NCBI RefSeq assembly: GCF_900109095.1
Contig: NZ_FNYZ01000002.1
Location: 348,165 to 412,164 of the forward strand
Direction of reading: 5' to 3'
Source: Sphingobium sp. AP50
GTDB taxonomy: Bacteria > Pseudomonadota > Alphaproteobacteria > Sphingomonadales > Sphingomonadaceae
DNA length: 64,000 nucleotides
Part shown: positions 46,417-55,167 of the stretch, one piece after another
Numbering within the stretch: the stretch's first letter is position 1
Layout of the letters: every line of letters begins with the position of its first letter
Made by a program: the position numbers and the translations under genes
The notes under the pieces: generated by a model
Seen by the model: only the letters and a program-made list of their open reading frames with translations
Told to the model about the DNA's origin: nothing
Databases searched by the model: none

Positions 46417-46430
46417 GGGAGACGGGCGTG

Positions 46431-47618
46431 ATGCGGACTATGGCGGGACCGGTGGTGATGCTGTTGGCGCTGGCCGCTGCGCCGGTGCAGGCGGAAGGCT
46501 GGTCGCGTAGCTGGATGGCGGCGCCGCTGGCATCGAAAGCGCCGGTCGACAAGCGGCCTGACCTCAAGGACCGCACGCTGCGACAGGTGGTGCGGATCAG
46601 CAGCGGCGGGACGCGCATCCGGTTGCGCCTGTCGAACGAAATGTCGACCCAGCCGCTGCTGCTGGGCGCGGTGCATGTCGCACTGGCGGGTGAGGATGGC
46701 GCGATCCTGCCGGGGTCGGACCATGTCGTGACCTTCAACGGAGCGCAGGGTGCGACCGTGCCCGCGCGCGCGCCGATGCTGAGCGATCCGATCGCCATGC
46801 CGGTGAAGCCGCTCACCCGCCTGACCATCAGCATCCACCTGCCGCAAGGCGCGCCGGATGCGACGGTGCACAGCTATTCCGCCGCGACCGGCTGGACCGC
46901 GCCGGGCGACCAGACGGGAGCGACCAGCCTGAACGGGTCGACGATCATCGGCCCGCGCATCATCCTGTCCGGGGTCGAGGTGGACAATCGCAAGGCCGGG
47001 ACGACCATCGTCACGCTGGGCGATTCGATCACCGATGGCGTGCGCGCAACACCCGACAGCAACCGGCGCTGGCCGGACCTGCTGGCGGAGCGTTTGCAAA
47101 AGGCCGGGCGGCGATCCGTGGGGGTGGCGAATGCCGGGATCAGCGCCAACCGGTTGCTGTCCGAAGGCGACGGGAACAATGCCCTCGCACGGTTCGACAG
47201 CGATGTGCTGGCGGTGCCGGGCGTGACCCATGTCGTGATATTGGAGGGCGTCAACGATATCGGCGCCGCCTTTGCCCAGCAACGGCCGATCCCGACGCGC
47301 GACGATCTGATCGGCGCCTATCGCCAGATGATCGCGCGGGCGCATGACCGGGGCGTGAAGGTCATATTGGCGACGATCCTGCCCTATAAGGGCGCGGGTT
47401 ACTGGAGCGAACAGGGCGAGGCGGTGCGGATCGCGGTCAATGACTGGATTCGCAGCACCAAGGAAGCCGACGGGCATGTCGACCTGGCGAAGGCGGTGGC
47501 CGATCCGACCGATCCGGCGCGCATGGCCAAGCCCTATGATGTCGGGGATGCGTTGCATCCCAATGATGCGGGTTTCCGCGTGATAGCCGATGCGGTCGAC
47601 CTGGGGCTGTTGCGATGA
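46431..47618 (+). CDS. Exported SGNH/GDSL-family esterase
   Basis: A 395-residue protein with signal peptide (to APVQAEG). An N-terminal beta domain (about 30-170) precedes the SGNH domain: LGDSITDG (Ser), GVNDIG (Asn) and DALHPND (Asp/His). The two-domain layout is common in carbohydrate-active GDSL esterases, so deacetylation of side-chain sugars is plausible. Start 46431 has GAGGGAG before it; ATG 46413, overlapping the permease stop, is the alternative. It overlaps the GH43-like gene by four bases. Confidence 0.8.
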   Translation: MRTMAGPVVMLLALAAAPVQAEGWSRSWMAAPLASKAPVDKRPDLKDRTLRQVVRISSGGTRIRLRLSNEMSTQPLLLGAVHVALAGEDGAILPGSDHVVTFNGAQGATVPARAPMLSDPIAMPVKPLTRLTISIHLPQGAPDATVHSYSAATGWTAPGDQTGATSLNGSTIIGPRIILSGVEVDNRKAGTTIVTLGDSITDGVRATPDSNRRWPDLLAERLQKAGRRSVGVANAGISANRLLSEGDGNNALARFDSDVLAVPGVTHVVILEGVNDIGAAFAQQRPIPTRDDLIGAYRQMIARAHDRGVKVILATILPYKGAGYWSEQGEAVRIAVNDWIRSTKEADGHVDLAKAVADPTDPARMAKPYDVGDALHPNDAGFRVIADAVDLGLLR

Positions 47619-48577
47619 TCGCGGCGCTGCTCATGATGGCGGCAGCCAGCGGCCCGATCGCGCCCAAGCCGCTGTTCCGCGATCCGGTGCATGACGGGGC
47701 GGCCGATGCCTCCACTGTGCGCGATCGCAAGACAGGCGAATGGGTGATGTTCTACACCAACCGTCGTGCCGATTTGCCCATGGATGATGCCAAGGATGTG
47801 CGCTGGGTGCATGGCACCGCGATCGGCATCGCGCGGTCGAAGGATGGGGCGCACTGGACCTATGGCGGGACGGCGGACATTCCCAAGGCCTGCACCGGCG
47901 AGACATTATGGGCGCCCGAAGTGCAGTGGCTGGCGGGCCAGTGGCATATGTGGCTGACGGTGGTGCCGGGCATCTATCGCGACTGGAACGCGCCGCGCTT
48001 CATCGTCCATCTGACCAGCCCGGACCTGCAACAATGGACCTGTGGCGAGCGGCTGGAACTGGGGTCCGACCGGGTGATCGATGCAAGCGTGCTGGCCCTG
48101 CCCAAAGGTGGGTATCGGCTGTTCTTCAACGATGAGCGGCAGAATAAGGCGATCGTCACCGCCGACAGCCCGGACCTGATCCACTGGACGGTCGGACAAC
48201 GGCTGACGCAGACACCCGGCGAAGGGCCAAAAGCCTTTCGATGGAAGGGGCGATACTGGCTGATTTCCGATGCGTGGAAGGGGTTGCTGGTGATGCGATC
48301 CGACGATGGCGCGCATTGGACGACGCAGCCGGGGCATATTCTCGCGACGCCGGGGACGCAGCCCACCGACCGGGCGAAGGGACAGCATCCCGATATCATC
48401 GTGGCGGGCAAGCGCGCCTATATTCTCTATTTCGTCCATCAGGAGGGCGAGGATGAAGCGAAGGCCAACCCCGACTGGAAGCGGCGCAGTGTGTTGCAGA
48501 TCGCGGAACTGAAGGAAAAGGACGGGGTGATCAGCGTCGACCGGGAAGCCCCCGTCCCTGTCCGGCTGATCCCCTGA
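47615..48577 (+). CDS. GH43-like five-bladed propeller glycosidase
   Basis: A 320-residue protein with short signal (MIAALLMMAAASG). Propeller blades repeat the SKDGAHWTY, SPDLQQWTC, SPDLIHWTV and SDDGAHWTT pattern. Candidate catalytic residues are Asp in GAADASTVRD, Asp in VIDASVLALPKGG and Glu in GEGPKAF, in the order expected for GH43 (arabinanases, arabinofuranosidases, xylosidases, exo-galactanases). The protein is divergent from the GH43 at 50470. Specificity cannot be told from sequence. Confidence 0.75.
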   Translation: MIAALLMMAAASGPIAPKPLFRDPVHDGAADASTVRDRKTGEWVMFYTNRRADLPMDDAKDVRWVHGTAIGIARSKDGAHWTYGGTADIPKACTGETLWAPEVQWLAGQWHMWLTVVPGIYRDWNAPRFIVHLTSPDLQQWTCGERLELGSDRVIDASVLALPKGGYRLFFNDERQNKAIVTADSPDLIHWTVGQRLTQTPGEGPKAFRWKGRYWLISDAWKGLLVMRSDDGAHWTTQPGHILATPGTQPTDRAKGQHPDIIVAGKRAYILYFVHQEGEDEAKANPDWKRRSVLQIAELKEKDGVISVDREAPVPVRLIP

Positions 48578-48622
48578 ATCACCCGATTTTCCTTGGCTGT
48601 AAAAGCGGCTAGGGAGATGGGG

Positions 48623-49660
48623 ATGCAGAAGAAAAAGCCCCCCACGATCAAGGAGGTCGCCGCCCGCGCCGGTGTGTCGATCATGACCGCGTCGCGCGCG
48701 ATCAACGGCAAGGCGCTGGTCAGTGCCAAGGCGCAGCGGGCGGTGGAACTGGCGGTCAAGGAACTGGGCTATATCCCCAATGCCTCCGCGCGGGCGCTGG
48801 CCGGCAGCGCGCAGCACCGGGTCGCCCTGTTGCACAGCAACAGCACGACATCAGCCTATCTGGGTGAATTGCTGCTGGGCGCGCTCAGCGAAGCGCCGCA
48901 GCGGCACCTGCATCTGGTGGTCGAGCAATGCGCGCCGGGCGCCTTCGCGCAGGAAATCGTCGATCAGGTGGCCCATGGCCATGTGGCGGGCGTGATCCTG
49001 CCGCCGCCGCTGTGCGACTGGGCGGAACTGATCGAGGCGCTGCGGGCGCGCGACATCGCCATCGTCGCGATCGCGCCGGACCATGACGGGCCGGAGATGC
49101 TGACCGTGGGCACGGACGACCGCCATGCCGCCTATGATTTGACCCGGCACCTGATCGAACTGGGGCATCAGCGGATCGGCTTTATCGAGGGCAATCCCCG
49201 CCACCGGTCGAGCGCGCGGCGATTGCAGGGGTTTCGCGATGCGCTGATCCATCATGGGCTGGAACTGGACGAGCATCTGATCGTGCCGGGCGACTATAGC
49301 TATCGGTCGGGGCTGGATGCGGCGGAGCAGCTGATGGGGCTGGAGGCGCGGCCGACCGCTATCTTCGCCTGCAATGACGATATGGCCGCCGCCGCGATCA
49401 CCGTAGCGCATCAGCGGCGGATCAACGTGCCGGCGGAAATCAGCATTTGCGGTTTTGACGATACGCCGCTGGCGGCCGCGATCTGGCCGGCGCTGACCAC
49501 CATCCGTCAGCCGATCCGCGACATGAGCCGGAAGGCGATCGGCCTGCTGGCGATGCGGTTCCGCAACCGGGATGATGGCGCGGGCGACATTATCGGCAAG
49601 GTGAAGCTGGATTATCAGCTGATCCGGCGCCAGTCGGACGCGGTGCCGGCGCGACATTGA
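48623..49660 (+). CDS. LacI-family transcriptional regulator
   Basis: A 345-residue repressor with N-terminal helix-turn-helix (TIKEVAARAGVSIMTASRAING, about 8-29) and hinge (YIPNASARALAG), followed by a periplasmic-binding-protein-like sensor domain (RVALLHSNSTT to the C-terminus; FACNDDMAAAAI and GFDDTPLAAAIWPALTTIRQP are typical). Three possible starts lie close together; ATG 48623 is chosen because AGGGAG is six bases before it. It ends the symporter unit and converges with the esterase at 49665. Likely a local regulator responding to a sugar. Confidence 0.92.
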   Translation: MQKKKPPTIKEVAARAGVSIMTASRAINGKALVSAKAQRAVELAVKELGYIPNASARALAGSAQHRVALLHSNSTTSAYLGELLLGALSEAPQRHLHLVVEQCAPGAFAQEIVDQVAHGHVAGVILPPPLCDWAELIEALRARDIAIVAIAPDHDGPEMLTVGTDDRHAAYDLTRHLIELGHQRIGFIEGNPRHRSSARRLQGFRDALIHHGLELDEHLIVPGDYSYRSGLDAAEQLMGLEARPTAIFACNDDMAAAAITVAHQRRINVPAEISICGFDDTPLAAAIWPALTTIRQPIRDMSRKAIGLLAMRFRNRDDGAGDIIGKVKLDYQLIRRQSDAVPARH

Positions 49661-49664
49661 TCAG

Positions 49665-50483
49665 TTAAAGGAACCCCACCTGCCGCAGCCAGGCTTCGCA
49701 CAGCCGGGGCCAGAGCGACACCGGCAGGTCCGGTGTGTCGAGCGCAAAGCCGTGCGGGGCGTCGGCGAAGATATGGAGTTCGGGGCTGGCGCCTGCGGCC
49801 TTCAGCGCATCGTGCAGGCGATGGGCGTTGGCCACCGGCACGACCGGGTCATTACCGGCATAGATGATGAAGGTTGGCGGCGGGTCGGGCAGAAGCTGGG
49901 CGTCGGGCTGGAGCGCGTCGTAGAGGGCCTGCTTTTCCAGCGGTGGCAAGGGCGGCTTGTCGGCGATGATCGTCCGCCCCTTTGCATTGGTGGAGATGGG
50001 CGCGTAGCCGACCACCAGCAGGTCCGGCCGTTGCGGCTGGACCGTGCCCCATTGCGCAGGATAGTCGGCGATCAGGCAGGCGGCGAGATGGCCGCCGGAG
50101 GACAGGCCCACCACGCCCAGCCCCTTTTCCGCCAGACCGCTGGCGCGGATCATTGCCATCGCCGCCAGCGCATCGTCCAGCGGCGCGGATGGGCCGGTGG
50201 CTGCACGGGGGAAGCGGTGGATCAGGACGAAGGCATGATAGCCGAGCGCGGTCAGCCAGCGGGCGACCTGTATCCCCTCCCGCCCCGCCATCAGCGCGGT
50301 ATAGCCGCCGCCGCCGAGGATCAGCATGGCGCGGCCATTAGGCGTTTCGGGCGCATAGCCGAGCAGCACCGGGCGATCGACGGCGGTGACGACCGCCTGT
50401 TCGGGCGCTGCCGCCGCATCCTCCAGCGTGAAGGCGCCCGTTGGCGCGCCATGCAACGGCCAGACCAGATCAGCAGCCAGCAT
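49665..50483 (-). CDS. Alpha/beta-hydrolase, acetyl-esterase-like
   Basis: A 272-residue hydrolase, last gene of the LRA2-RhaT-GH43 unit. Oxyanion loop LGGGGYTAL, nucleophile GLSSGG (S128), acid AGNDPVV and histidine APHGF make a full triad in the BD-FAE/acetylxylan-esterase-like pattern. No signal peptide is seen from ATG 50483 (GGAGG six bases before), so action on imported acetylated sugars is likely. An upstream ATG at 50528 lies inside the preceding gene and is not favoured. Confidence 0.78.
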   Translation of the reverse strand: MLAADLVWPLHGAPTGAFTLEDAAAAPEQAVVTAVDRPVLLGYAPETPNGRAMLILGGGGYTALMAGREGIQVARWLTALGYHAFVLIHRFPRAATGPSAPLDDALAAMAMIRASGLAEKGLGVVGLSSGGHLAACLIADYPAQWGTVQPQRPDLLVVGYAPISTNAKGRTIIADKPPLPPLEKQALYDALQPDAQLLPDPPPTFIIYAGNDPVVPVANAHRLHDALKAAGASPELHIFADAPHGFALDTPDLPVSLWPRLCEAWLRQVGFL

Positions 50484-51510
50484 CTTGCGCCTCCATCGGG
50501 CAGCCATGGGTGGGATAGGCCTCGCCATCCAACTCGACCGCTTCGCGCATGATTTCCAGCCGGTCGCCCGCGTCGCGCATCTCGTAGAATTTCGCCAGCG
50601 CGCGCTTGAACGGGCGGTGCAGCACCAGCATCAGCCGCCCGTCGAAGGTGCGGAAGAGCATGCCATGGCCGCTATCCTGCTCGACCAGCGGGCCAAGCTG
50701 TTCCCATGGGCCGGCCAGCGTCCCGCTTTTCGAGCGTGCCTGTGCCTGAACATAGCCGCCCTTGCCCCAGCTGGACCAGAGCATCAGCAGGGTGCCGGTC
50801 TTGGTGCGGAAGAGTTCGGGGCCGTCAGTGACATAGCCGGTGTCGCCTTCGGGCTGTTTCTGGCCGACGACCCAGTCGGCTTCATTGGCGCGGAACAGCA
50901 ATTGGGGCGGTCCGGCCGGAGAGAAGTCGTCCTTGAGCGGCAGCGCCTCGATCGTGCCGGCGCCCATCTGCATCCATTCATGGGCATAGACCATCCACGG
51001 CCGGCCCGCAGGATCGACATGGAGGGTACCGTCGAGGGTCATATCGCCGGATGGCGTGACGGGTTCGCCGTTGTGGATCAGTGTGTAGGGGCCATCGACC
51101 CGGTCGGCCACCGCCAGCAGGGTCGCGCGCCGATAGAGCGGACGCTTGCCGGTGGTGGCGATCAGCGCCTTGTCATTGTGAAAGGTCGCGAACAGATAGT
51201 AGCGGCCCTTCCACTGATGGACTTCGGGCGCCCAGCCGCCGTCATTGGCCCAATTGCCTTCAGGTAGCGCGAAGACCAGCTTTGGTTTGCGCCAATGGGC
51301 AAGGTCGGTGCTGGCATAGGCCATGATGCCGAACCGCTTGTCGCCCGTTACCGCCGGATCATTTTTCGAAAAGAGCCAGTAGGTTTTGGCTCTCTCCTCC
51401 GCGACGACGAAGGGATCGTGAATGCGCAGGTGCGATGTCAGCAGCGGCGCATCGGCCGCCGCTGCCGGGGCGGAGAGCGCCAGCAGCAACGCGGCGAGTA
51501 GCCTCCCCAT
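50470..51510 (-). CDS. GH43-family glycosidase
   Basis: A 346-residue exported propeller enzyme (signal MGRLLAALLLALSAPAAAA). Catalytic candidates: Asp in RIHDPFVV, Asp in MTLDGTLHVD and Glu in TDGPELF, matching the GH43 base, pKa modulator and acid. WAPEVHQWKGRYYLFAT is a GH43 blade signature. Probable arabinofuranosidase, exo-galactanase or xylosidase for side chains. ATG 51510 shares a base with the rhaT stop (TGATG), so the genes are coupled. Confidence 0.87.
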   Translation of the reverse strand: MGRLLAALLLALSAPAAAADAPLLTSHLRIHDPFVVAEERAKTYWLFSKNDPAVTGDKRFGIMAYASTDLAHWRKPKLVFALPEGNWANDGGWAPEVHQWKGRYYLFATFHNDKALIATTGKRPLYRRATLLAVADRVDGPYTLIHNGEPVTPSGDMTLDGTLHVDPAGRPWMVYAHEWMQMGAGTIEALPLKDDFSPAGPPQLLFRANEADWVVGQKQPEGDTGYVTDGPELFRTKTGTLLMLWSSWGKGGYVQAQARSKSGTLAGPWEQLGPLVEQDSGHGMLFRTFDGRLMLVLHRPFKRALAKFYEMRDAGDRLEIMREAVELDGEAYPTHGCPMEAQDAGC

Positions 51511-52574
51511 CACACCGCCAGCCGGTTGCCATAGCCGATGATGATGGTGGCGAAGACCAGCAGGCCGACGCCGGTCCAGACCATGCGGCGGACGGCGGGG
51601 GCGGCATCCTTCCACTCCCTGAAGGCGAAGCCCCAGAGGGTGCCGAAGATGATGATCGAGGCCATGTGGAGCGTCCAGCTGGAGAAGCCGAAGCGGCCCA
51701 TCTGACTCTCTCCCATGGTGTAGAAGAAGAACTGGAAATACCAGGCGGTGCCGGCAAGCGCGCAGAGGAGGAAGTTGGGCAGCAGTTTCGGGCGCTGGCC
51801 CGATGCGTCGGGCGCGCCGATCCACTGCCCGGCCGACCGGTTCTTCACGATCAGCCAGGTGCACCAGAGCGCGTTTGTGATGAGGCCGCCGAACATGACG
51901 ATGCACAAGGTGGGCAGGCCGACCCAGAGCGGGCCGGTGCCCGCCGCGCGGCTGAGTTCATTCACCGGCTGTCCCGCCGCCAGACCGAAGGCGAAGCAGG
52001 AGGACATGATGCCGGAGAAGATGGCGACAGCGATGCCTTTTTTGAAATCGAATTCGGCGACGGCGGCGGCCTTTTGTTCGGCCGACAGCGCTTCATCCTT
52101 GCGCGCGCCGGCCATGGCGACGACGATGATGCCCAGCAGAGTGACGGCAAGGCCGAGGAGGACGATCTGGCCATGGGTCGTGCCGGCAATCTCCGTCATG
52201 AACGTCCCGTCGAAGATCGGCGGGATCAGCGTACCGAAGACGGTGCACAGGCCCAGCACCACCGCCATGCCGAGCGAAAGGCCGAGATAGCGCATGGTCA
52301 GGCCATAGGTCAGGCCGCCAAAACCCCAGAGAAAACCGAAGAAGACGCACCAGCCAACGACCGAGGATGGCACCTGCCGCATCACGCCCATCAGGTCATG
52401 GGTCTGGATCGAGGCGAAGAACCAGGGCGCGACCACCCAGGAGAAGAGGCCGCCGGTGATCCAGAAAATCTCCCAGTTCCAGCGTTTGACGCCGCGAAAG
52501 GGGACATAGAAGCTGGCCGAGGCAAGGCCGCCCAGCCAGTGGAACAGCACGCCGAGCAGAGGATTGGCGATCAT
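51510..52574 (-). CDS. rhaT: L-rhamnose/proton symporter RhaT
   Basis: A 354-residue inner-membrane protein with about ten spans. It matches RhaT in length and in segments such as LGGLASASFYVPFRGVKRWNWEIFWITGG at the N-terminus, GFGGLTYGLTMRYLGLSLGMAV, and GMSSCFAFG-like ISGIMSSCFAFGLAAG. Brings free L-rhamnose from the periplasm for RhaM and LRA1. It overlaps the lactonase gene by four bases. Confidence 0.95.
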   Translation of the reverse strand: MIANPLLGVLFHWLGGLASASFYVPFRGVKRWNWEIFWITGGLFSWVVAPWFFASIQTHDLMGVMRQVPSSVVGWCVFFGFLWGFGGLTYGLTMRYLGLSLGMAVVLGLCTVFGTLIPPIFDGTFMTEIAGTTHGQIVLLGLAVTLLGIIVVAMAGARKDEALSAEQKAAAVAEFDFKKGIAVAIFSGIMSSCFAFGLAAGQPVNELSRAAGTGPLWVGLPTLCIVMFGGLITNALWCTWLIVKNRSAGQWIGAPDASGQRPKLLPNFLLCALAGTAWYFQFFFYTMGESQMGRFGFSSWTLHMASIIIFGTLWGFAFREWKDAAPAVRRMVWTGVGLLVFATIIIGYGNRLAV

Positions 52575-53473
52575 AGGTCGAGTCCCAGACGATAGAGGCG
52601 GTTGGCATTGCCGGCGAAGAGGGCGCGGCGATCGGCTTGCGCGAAGTCCGCGGCGATGGCGTGGTAGGATTCCATGTAACGGTCGATGGGGCCGAACAGC
52701 TTGTCGGTCGGCGTGTCGCTGGCGAAGGCGCAGCGCTCCACGCTGAACAGGTCGATCGCCTCGCGGACCAGCGGTTCGATCGTCTCGCGGGTCCAGTCGC
52801 GGCGGATGAAGCCCATGCCCGACAGCTTGACCGCGACATGGGGCAGCGCGGCGAGCGCCTTCATGCCCCGGCGCCAGTCATCAAGGCCATCGGCATCGGT
52901 CAGCACCGGCATGCCCATATGGTTGATGATGACCGGGATATCGGGATGACGGGCGATCAGTGCGGCGAGGCCGGGCATCTGACCCGGATAGCATTGCAGG
53001 TCGAAGGACAGGCCGTGCTTGGCGAGCAGCGCGTAGCCCGCCTGCCATTGCGGATCGACGGTCAGGTCGGCGGGCGTGTAGCTGCGCTTCGGGTCGGCAT
53101 GCCAGTTGATGATATGGCGGATGCCCTTGACGCGGGGATGGGCGGCCTGTGCGGTCAGCAGCGCGTCGACGTCCGGATCATTGAGCGCTGCGAAGGCGAC
53201 GAGGCCGGTAGGAAGACCCTCCACGGCGGCGAGGCCGTCGAGCCATTGGGTTTCGTGCAGTGCGCTCTCCGCTGGCGCACCGGCATCGACATGGACCGCG
53301 CCCACCACATTCCAGCGGGCGAGGTCGGCGCGATAGTGGGCGACGCCATAATCCTGGGCGATCGGCTCCACGCTGCCGTTCGGCCCATCATCCGAAAAGG
53401 GCGGGCTGAGCCAGTCGTAGCGGATATGCGTGAGATCCCACAAATGGATATGGGCATCGACAAAGGGGATCAT
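52571..53473 (-). CDS. lra2: L-rhamnono-1,4-lactonase (amidohydrolase-2 fold, LRA2)
   Basis: A 300-residue TIM-barrel metal hydrolase of the PF04909 family (COG3618). The N-terminal metal ligands are in FVDAHIHLWDL (H8, H10), with VIINHMGMPV and FASDTPTDKLFG carrying later ligands. In the non-phosphorylating rhamnose route it opens L-rhamnono-lactone to L-rhamnonate; specificity is inferred from neighbours LRA1, LRA3, LRA5, LRA6 and RhaT. The start at 53473 is chosen because the earlier in-frame ATG at 53488 sits inside the putative operator. Confidence 0.88.
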   Translation of the reverse strand: MIPFVDAHIHLWDLTHIRYDWLSPPFSDDGPNGSVEPIAQDYGVAHYRADLARWNVVGAVHVDAGAPAESALHETQWLDGLAAVEGLPTGLVAFAALNDPDVDALLTAQAAHPRVKGIRHIINWHADPKRSYTPADLTVDPQWQAGYALLAKHGLSFDLQCYPGQMPGLAALIARHPDIPVIINHMGMPVLTDADGLDDWRRGMKALAALPHVAVKLSGMGFIRRDWTRETIEPLVREAIDLFSVERCAFASDTPTDKLFGPIDRYMESYHAIAADFAQADRRALFAGNANRLYRLGLDL

Positions 53474-53480
53474 GCAATCC

Positions 53481-53495
53481 TCTCCCATAGTGAAA
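53481..53495. promoter_or_regulatory. Putative IclR-type operator upstream of lra2-rhaT
   Basis: Read on the - strand: TTTCACTATGGGAGA, a TC-N7-GA copy resembling TTCCACTATGTGAAC at 34722. It implies a second promoter after the lra3-lra6-lra5 genes, although it lies very close to the lra2 start. Confidence 0.4.
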
Positions 53496-53542
53496 ATGCA
53501 GCGCTCCGGCTCTTTTGGCCGGTCGCGCCGCGCAACTTTACT

Positions 53543-54292
53543 TTAGAAGGTGGTGCGGCCGCCCGACGTGTCGAAGGTCGACGCGGTGGTGAAGCTGCAT
53601 TCTTCGCTGGCCATGAAGCAGACCATAGCGGCCGATTCCTCGATCAGGCCAAGGCGGCCCATCGGGATTTTCGAGCGCATATAGTCGACCTGGCTCTGGG
53701 GAAGCTGGGCGAGGATCGGGCTTTCGAAGGTGGCGGGGGTCAGCGCATTGGCGATGACGCCCTTGCCGGCCAGTTCCTTGCCGAGGCTCTTGGTGAAGCC
53801 GATCACGCCCGCCTTGCTGGCCGAATAGGCGCTGGCGTTGGGATTGCCTTCCTTGCCCGCGACGGAGGCGAGGTTGACGATCCGGCCATAGCCGTTTTCG
53901 AGGAGGAAGGGCACGACTTCCCGGTTGCAGTAGAAGAGGCCGTTGAGGTTGATGTCGATCACCCGCTGGAAACTGTCCACCGGATAGTCCCACACCGTGG
54001 CGGTCGCGCCGGTGATGCCGGCCGAGCAGATCAGGATATCGACCTTGCCTAGCGCCGCGGCCGTTTCCTTCGCGGCAGCGGCGACGGCGGCATAGTCGGA
54101 CACGTCGAGTGCGACGACATGGGCGGCGCCGACTTCCTCTTTCGTCGCGGCGAGCGCTTCGGGATTGAGATCCCACAGCGCCACCTGACCGCCTTCGGCA
54201 ACGATGCGCGCGGCAACCTGCTTGCCCAGGCCCGACGCGCCGCCGGTTATGATCGCGTTACGGCCCGCGAAACGGCCCGCATAGACGCTCAT
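53543..54292 (-). CDS. lra5: L-2-keto-3-deoxyrhamnonate 4-dehydrogenase (SDR, LRA5)
   Basis: A 249-residue short-chain dehydrogenase. Cofactor motif TGGASGLG (16-23); an Asp at the end of the second strand (LWDLN, D41) favours NAD+; the catalytic set is S143, Y156 and K160 (YSASK). In the diketo-hydrolase route it oxidises 2-keto-3-deoxy-L-rhamnonate to the 2,4-diketo acid. Position directly after LRA6, with ATGA overlap, supports this over generic SDR functions. Confidence 0.88.
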   Translation of the reverse strand: MSVYAGRFAGRNAIITGGASGLGKQVAARIVAEGGQVALWDLNPEALAATKEEVGAAHVVALDVSDYAAVAAAAKETAAALGKVDILICSAGITGATATVWDYPVDSFQRVIDINLNGLFYCNREVVPFLLENGYGRIVNLASVAGKEGNPNASAYSASKAGVIGFTKSLGKELAGKGVIANALTPATFESPILAQLPQSQVDYMRSKIPMGRLGLIEESAAMVCFMASEECSFTTASTFDTSGGRTTF

Positions 54293-55146
54293 CCGAGCAC
54301 CACGTCGCCGAGGTGACGCCATTCGGAGACATTCTGCGTCTGGGTGCCCAGCTTTTCGATGCCCAGTTCCATGACGTCGCCGGCCTTCAAGTAGATGGCA
54401 TTGGGCTTCTTGCCCTCGCCCACGCCCGGCGGGGTGCCGGTGATCATCAGGTCGCCCGGATAAAGGGTGATATATTCGCTGACATAGGAGATGAGCTGGG
54501 CGACGTTGAAGATCATCGTCTTCGTGTTGCCGGTCTGCATCCGCTCGCCATTGACGTTCAGATACATGTCGAGATTCTGCGGATCGCCGACTTCGTCCGC
54601 CGTAACCAGCCAGGGGCCGACCGGGCAGAAAGTGTCGTGGCCCTTGCCCTTGCTCCACTGGGTGCCGCGCTGCTTCTGGTTGAAGCGTTCCGACACGTCG
54701 TTGACGAGGGTGTAGCCCGCGACCTTCGACAGGGCGTCTTCTTCGCTGACGAAGCGGCAGGTTTCGCCGATGACGACGCCCAGTTCGACTTCCCAGTCGC
54801 CATGGGTCGAATTCTTCGGCAGCACGACTTCGTCATTCGGGCCGTTGAGCGAGGACAGCGCCTTCATGAACATCATCGGTTCGGTGGGGATCGGGAGGTT
54901 CGATTCGATCGCATGATCCTCATAATTGAGGCCGATGGCGACGATCTTGCCGATGCCCTTGACCGGCACGCCATAGCGCGGTTCGCCGTCGACGACGGGG
55001 AGCGAGGCGATGTCGGCGGTCTTGGCAGCGGCGAGGCTTTCGATGGTCAGGTCGGACACGACGCCCGACAGGTCGCGGATATTGCCGTCGGCATCGATGA
55101 CGCCGGGCTTTTCCTGGCCACGCTGGCCGAAACGAACGAATTTCAT
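54289..55146 (-). CDS. lra6: 2,4-diketo-3-deoxy-L-rhamnonate hydrolase (FAH family, LRA6)
   Basis: A 285-residue fumarylacetoacetate-hydrolase-fold enzyme. Metal ligands E119 and E121 (DWEVELGVVIG) and D150 (LVNDVSER) are present, along with GLNYEDHA and the C-terminal ITGTPPGVGEGKKP. The LRA6 reaction splits 2,4-diketo-3-deoxy-L-rhamnonate into pyruvate and L-lactate. Related enzymes act on fuconate derivatives, but the rhamnose context decides. No aldolase (LRA4) gene is present in the window, which supports the hydrolytic route. Confidence 0.9.
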   Translation of the reverse strand: MKFVRFGQRGQEKPGVIDADGNIRDLSGVVSDLTIESLAAAKTADIASLPVVDGEPRYGVPVKGIGKIVAIGLNYEDHAIESNLPIPTEPMMFMKALSSLNGPNDEVVLPKNSTHGDWEVELGVVIGETCRFVSEEDALSKVAGYTLVNDVSERFNQKQRGTQWSKGKGHDTFCPVGPWLVTADEVGDPQNLDMYLNVNGERMQTGNTKTMIFNVAQLISYVSEYITLYPGDLMITGTPPGVGEGKKPNAIYLKAGDVMELGIEKLGTQTQNVSEWRHLGDVVLG

Positions 55147-55167
55147 GGGGTCAGTCTCTCTGTCAGA

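Noticed and set aside
53473..53488. Upstream ATG for lra2
   Set aside because: It overlaps the putative operator and the conserved FVDAHIH strand begins right after the ATG at 53473.
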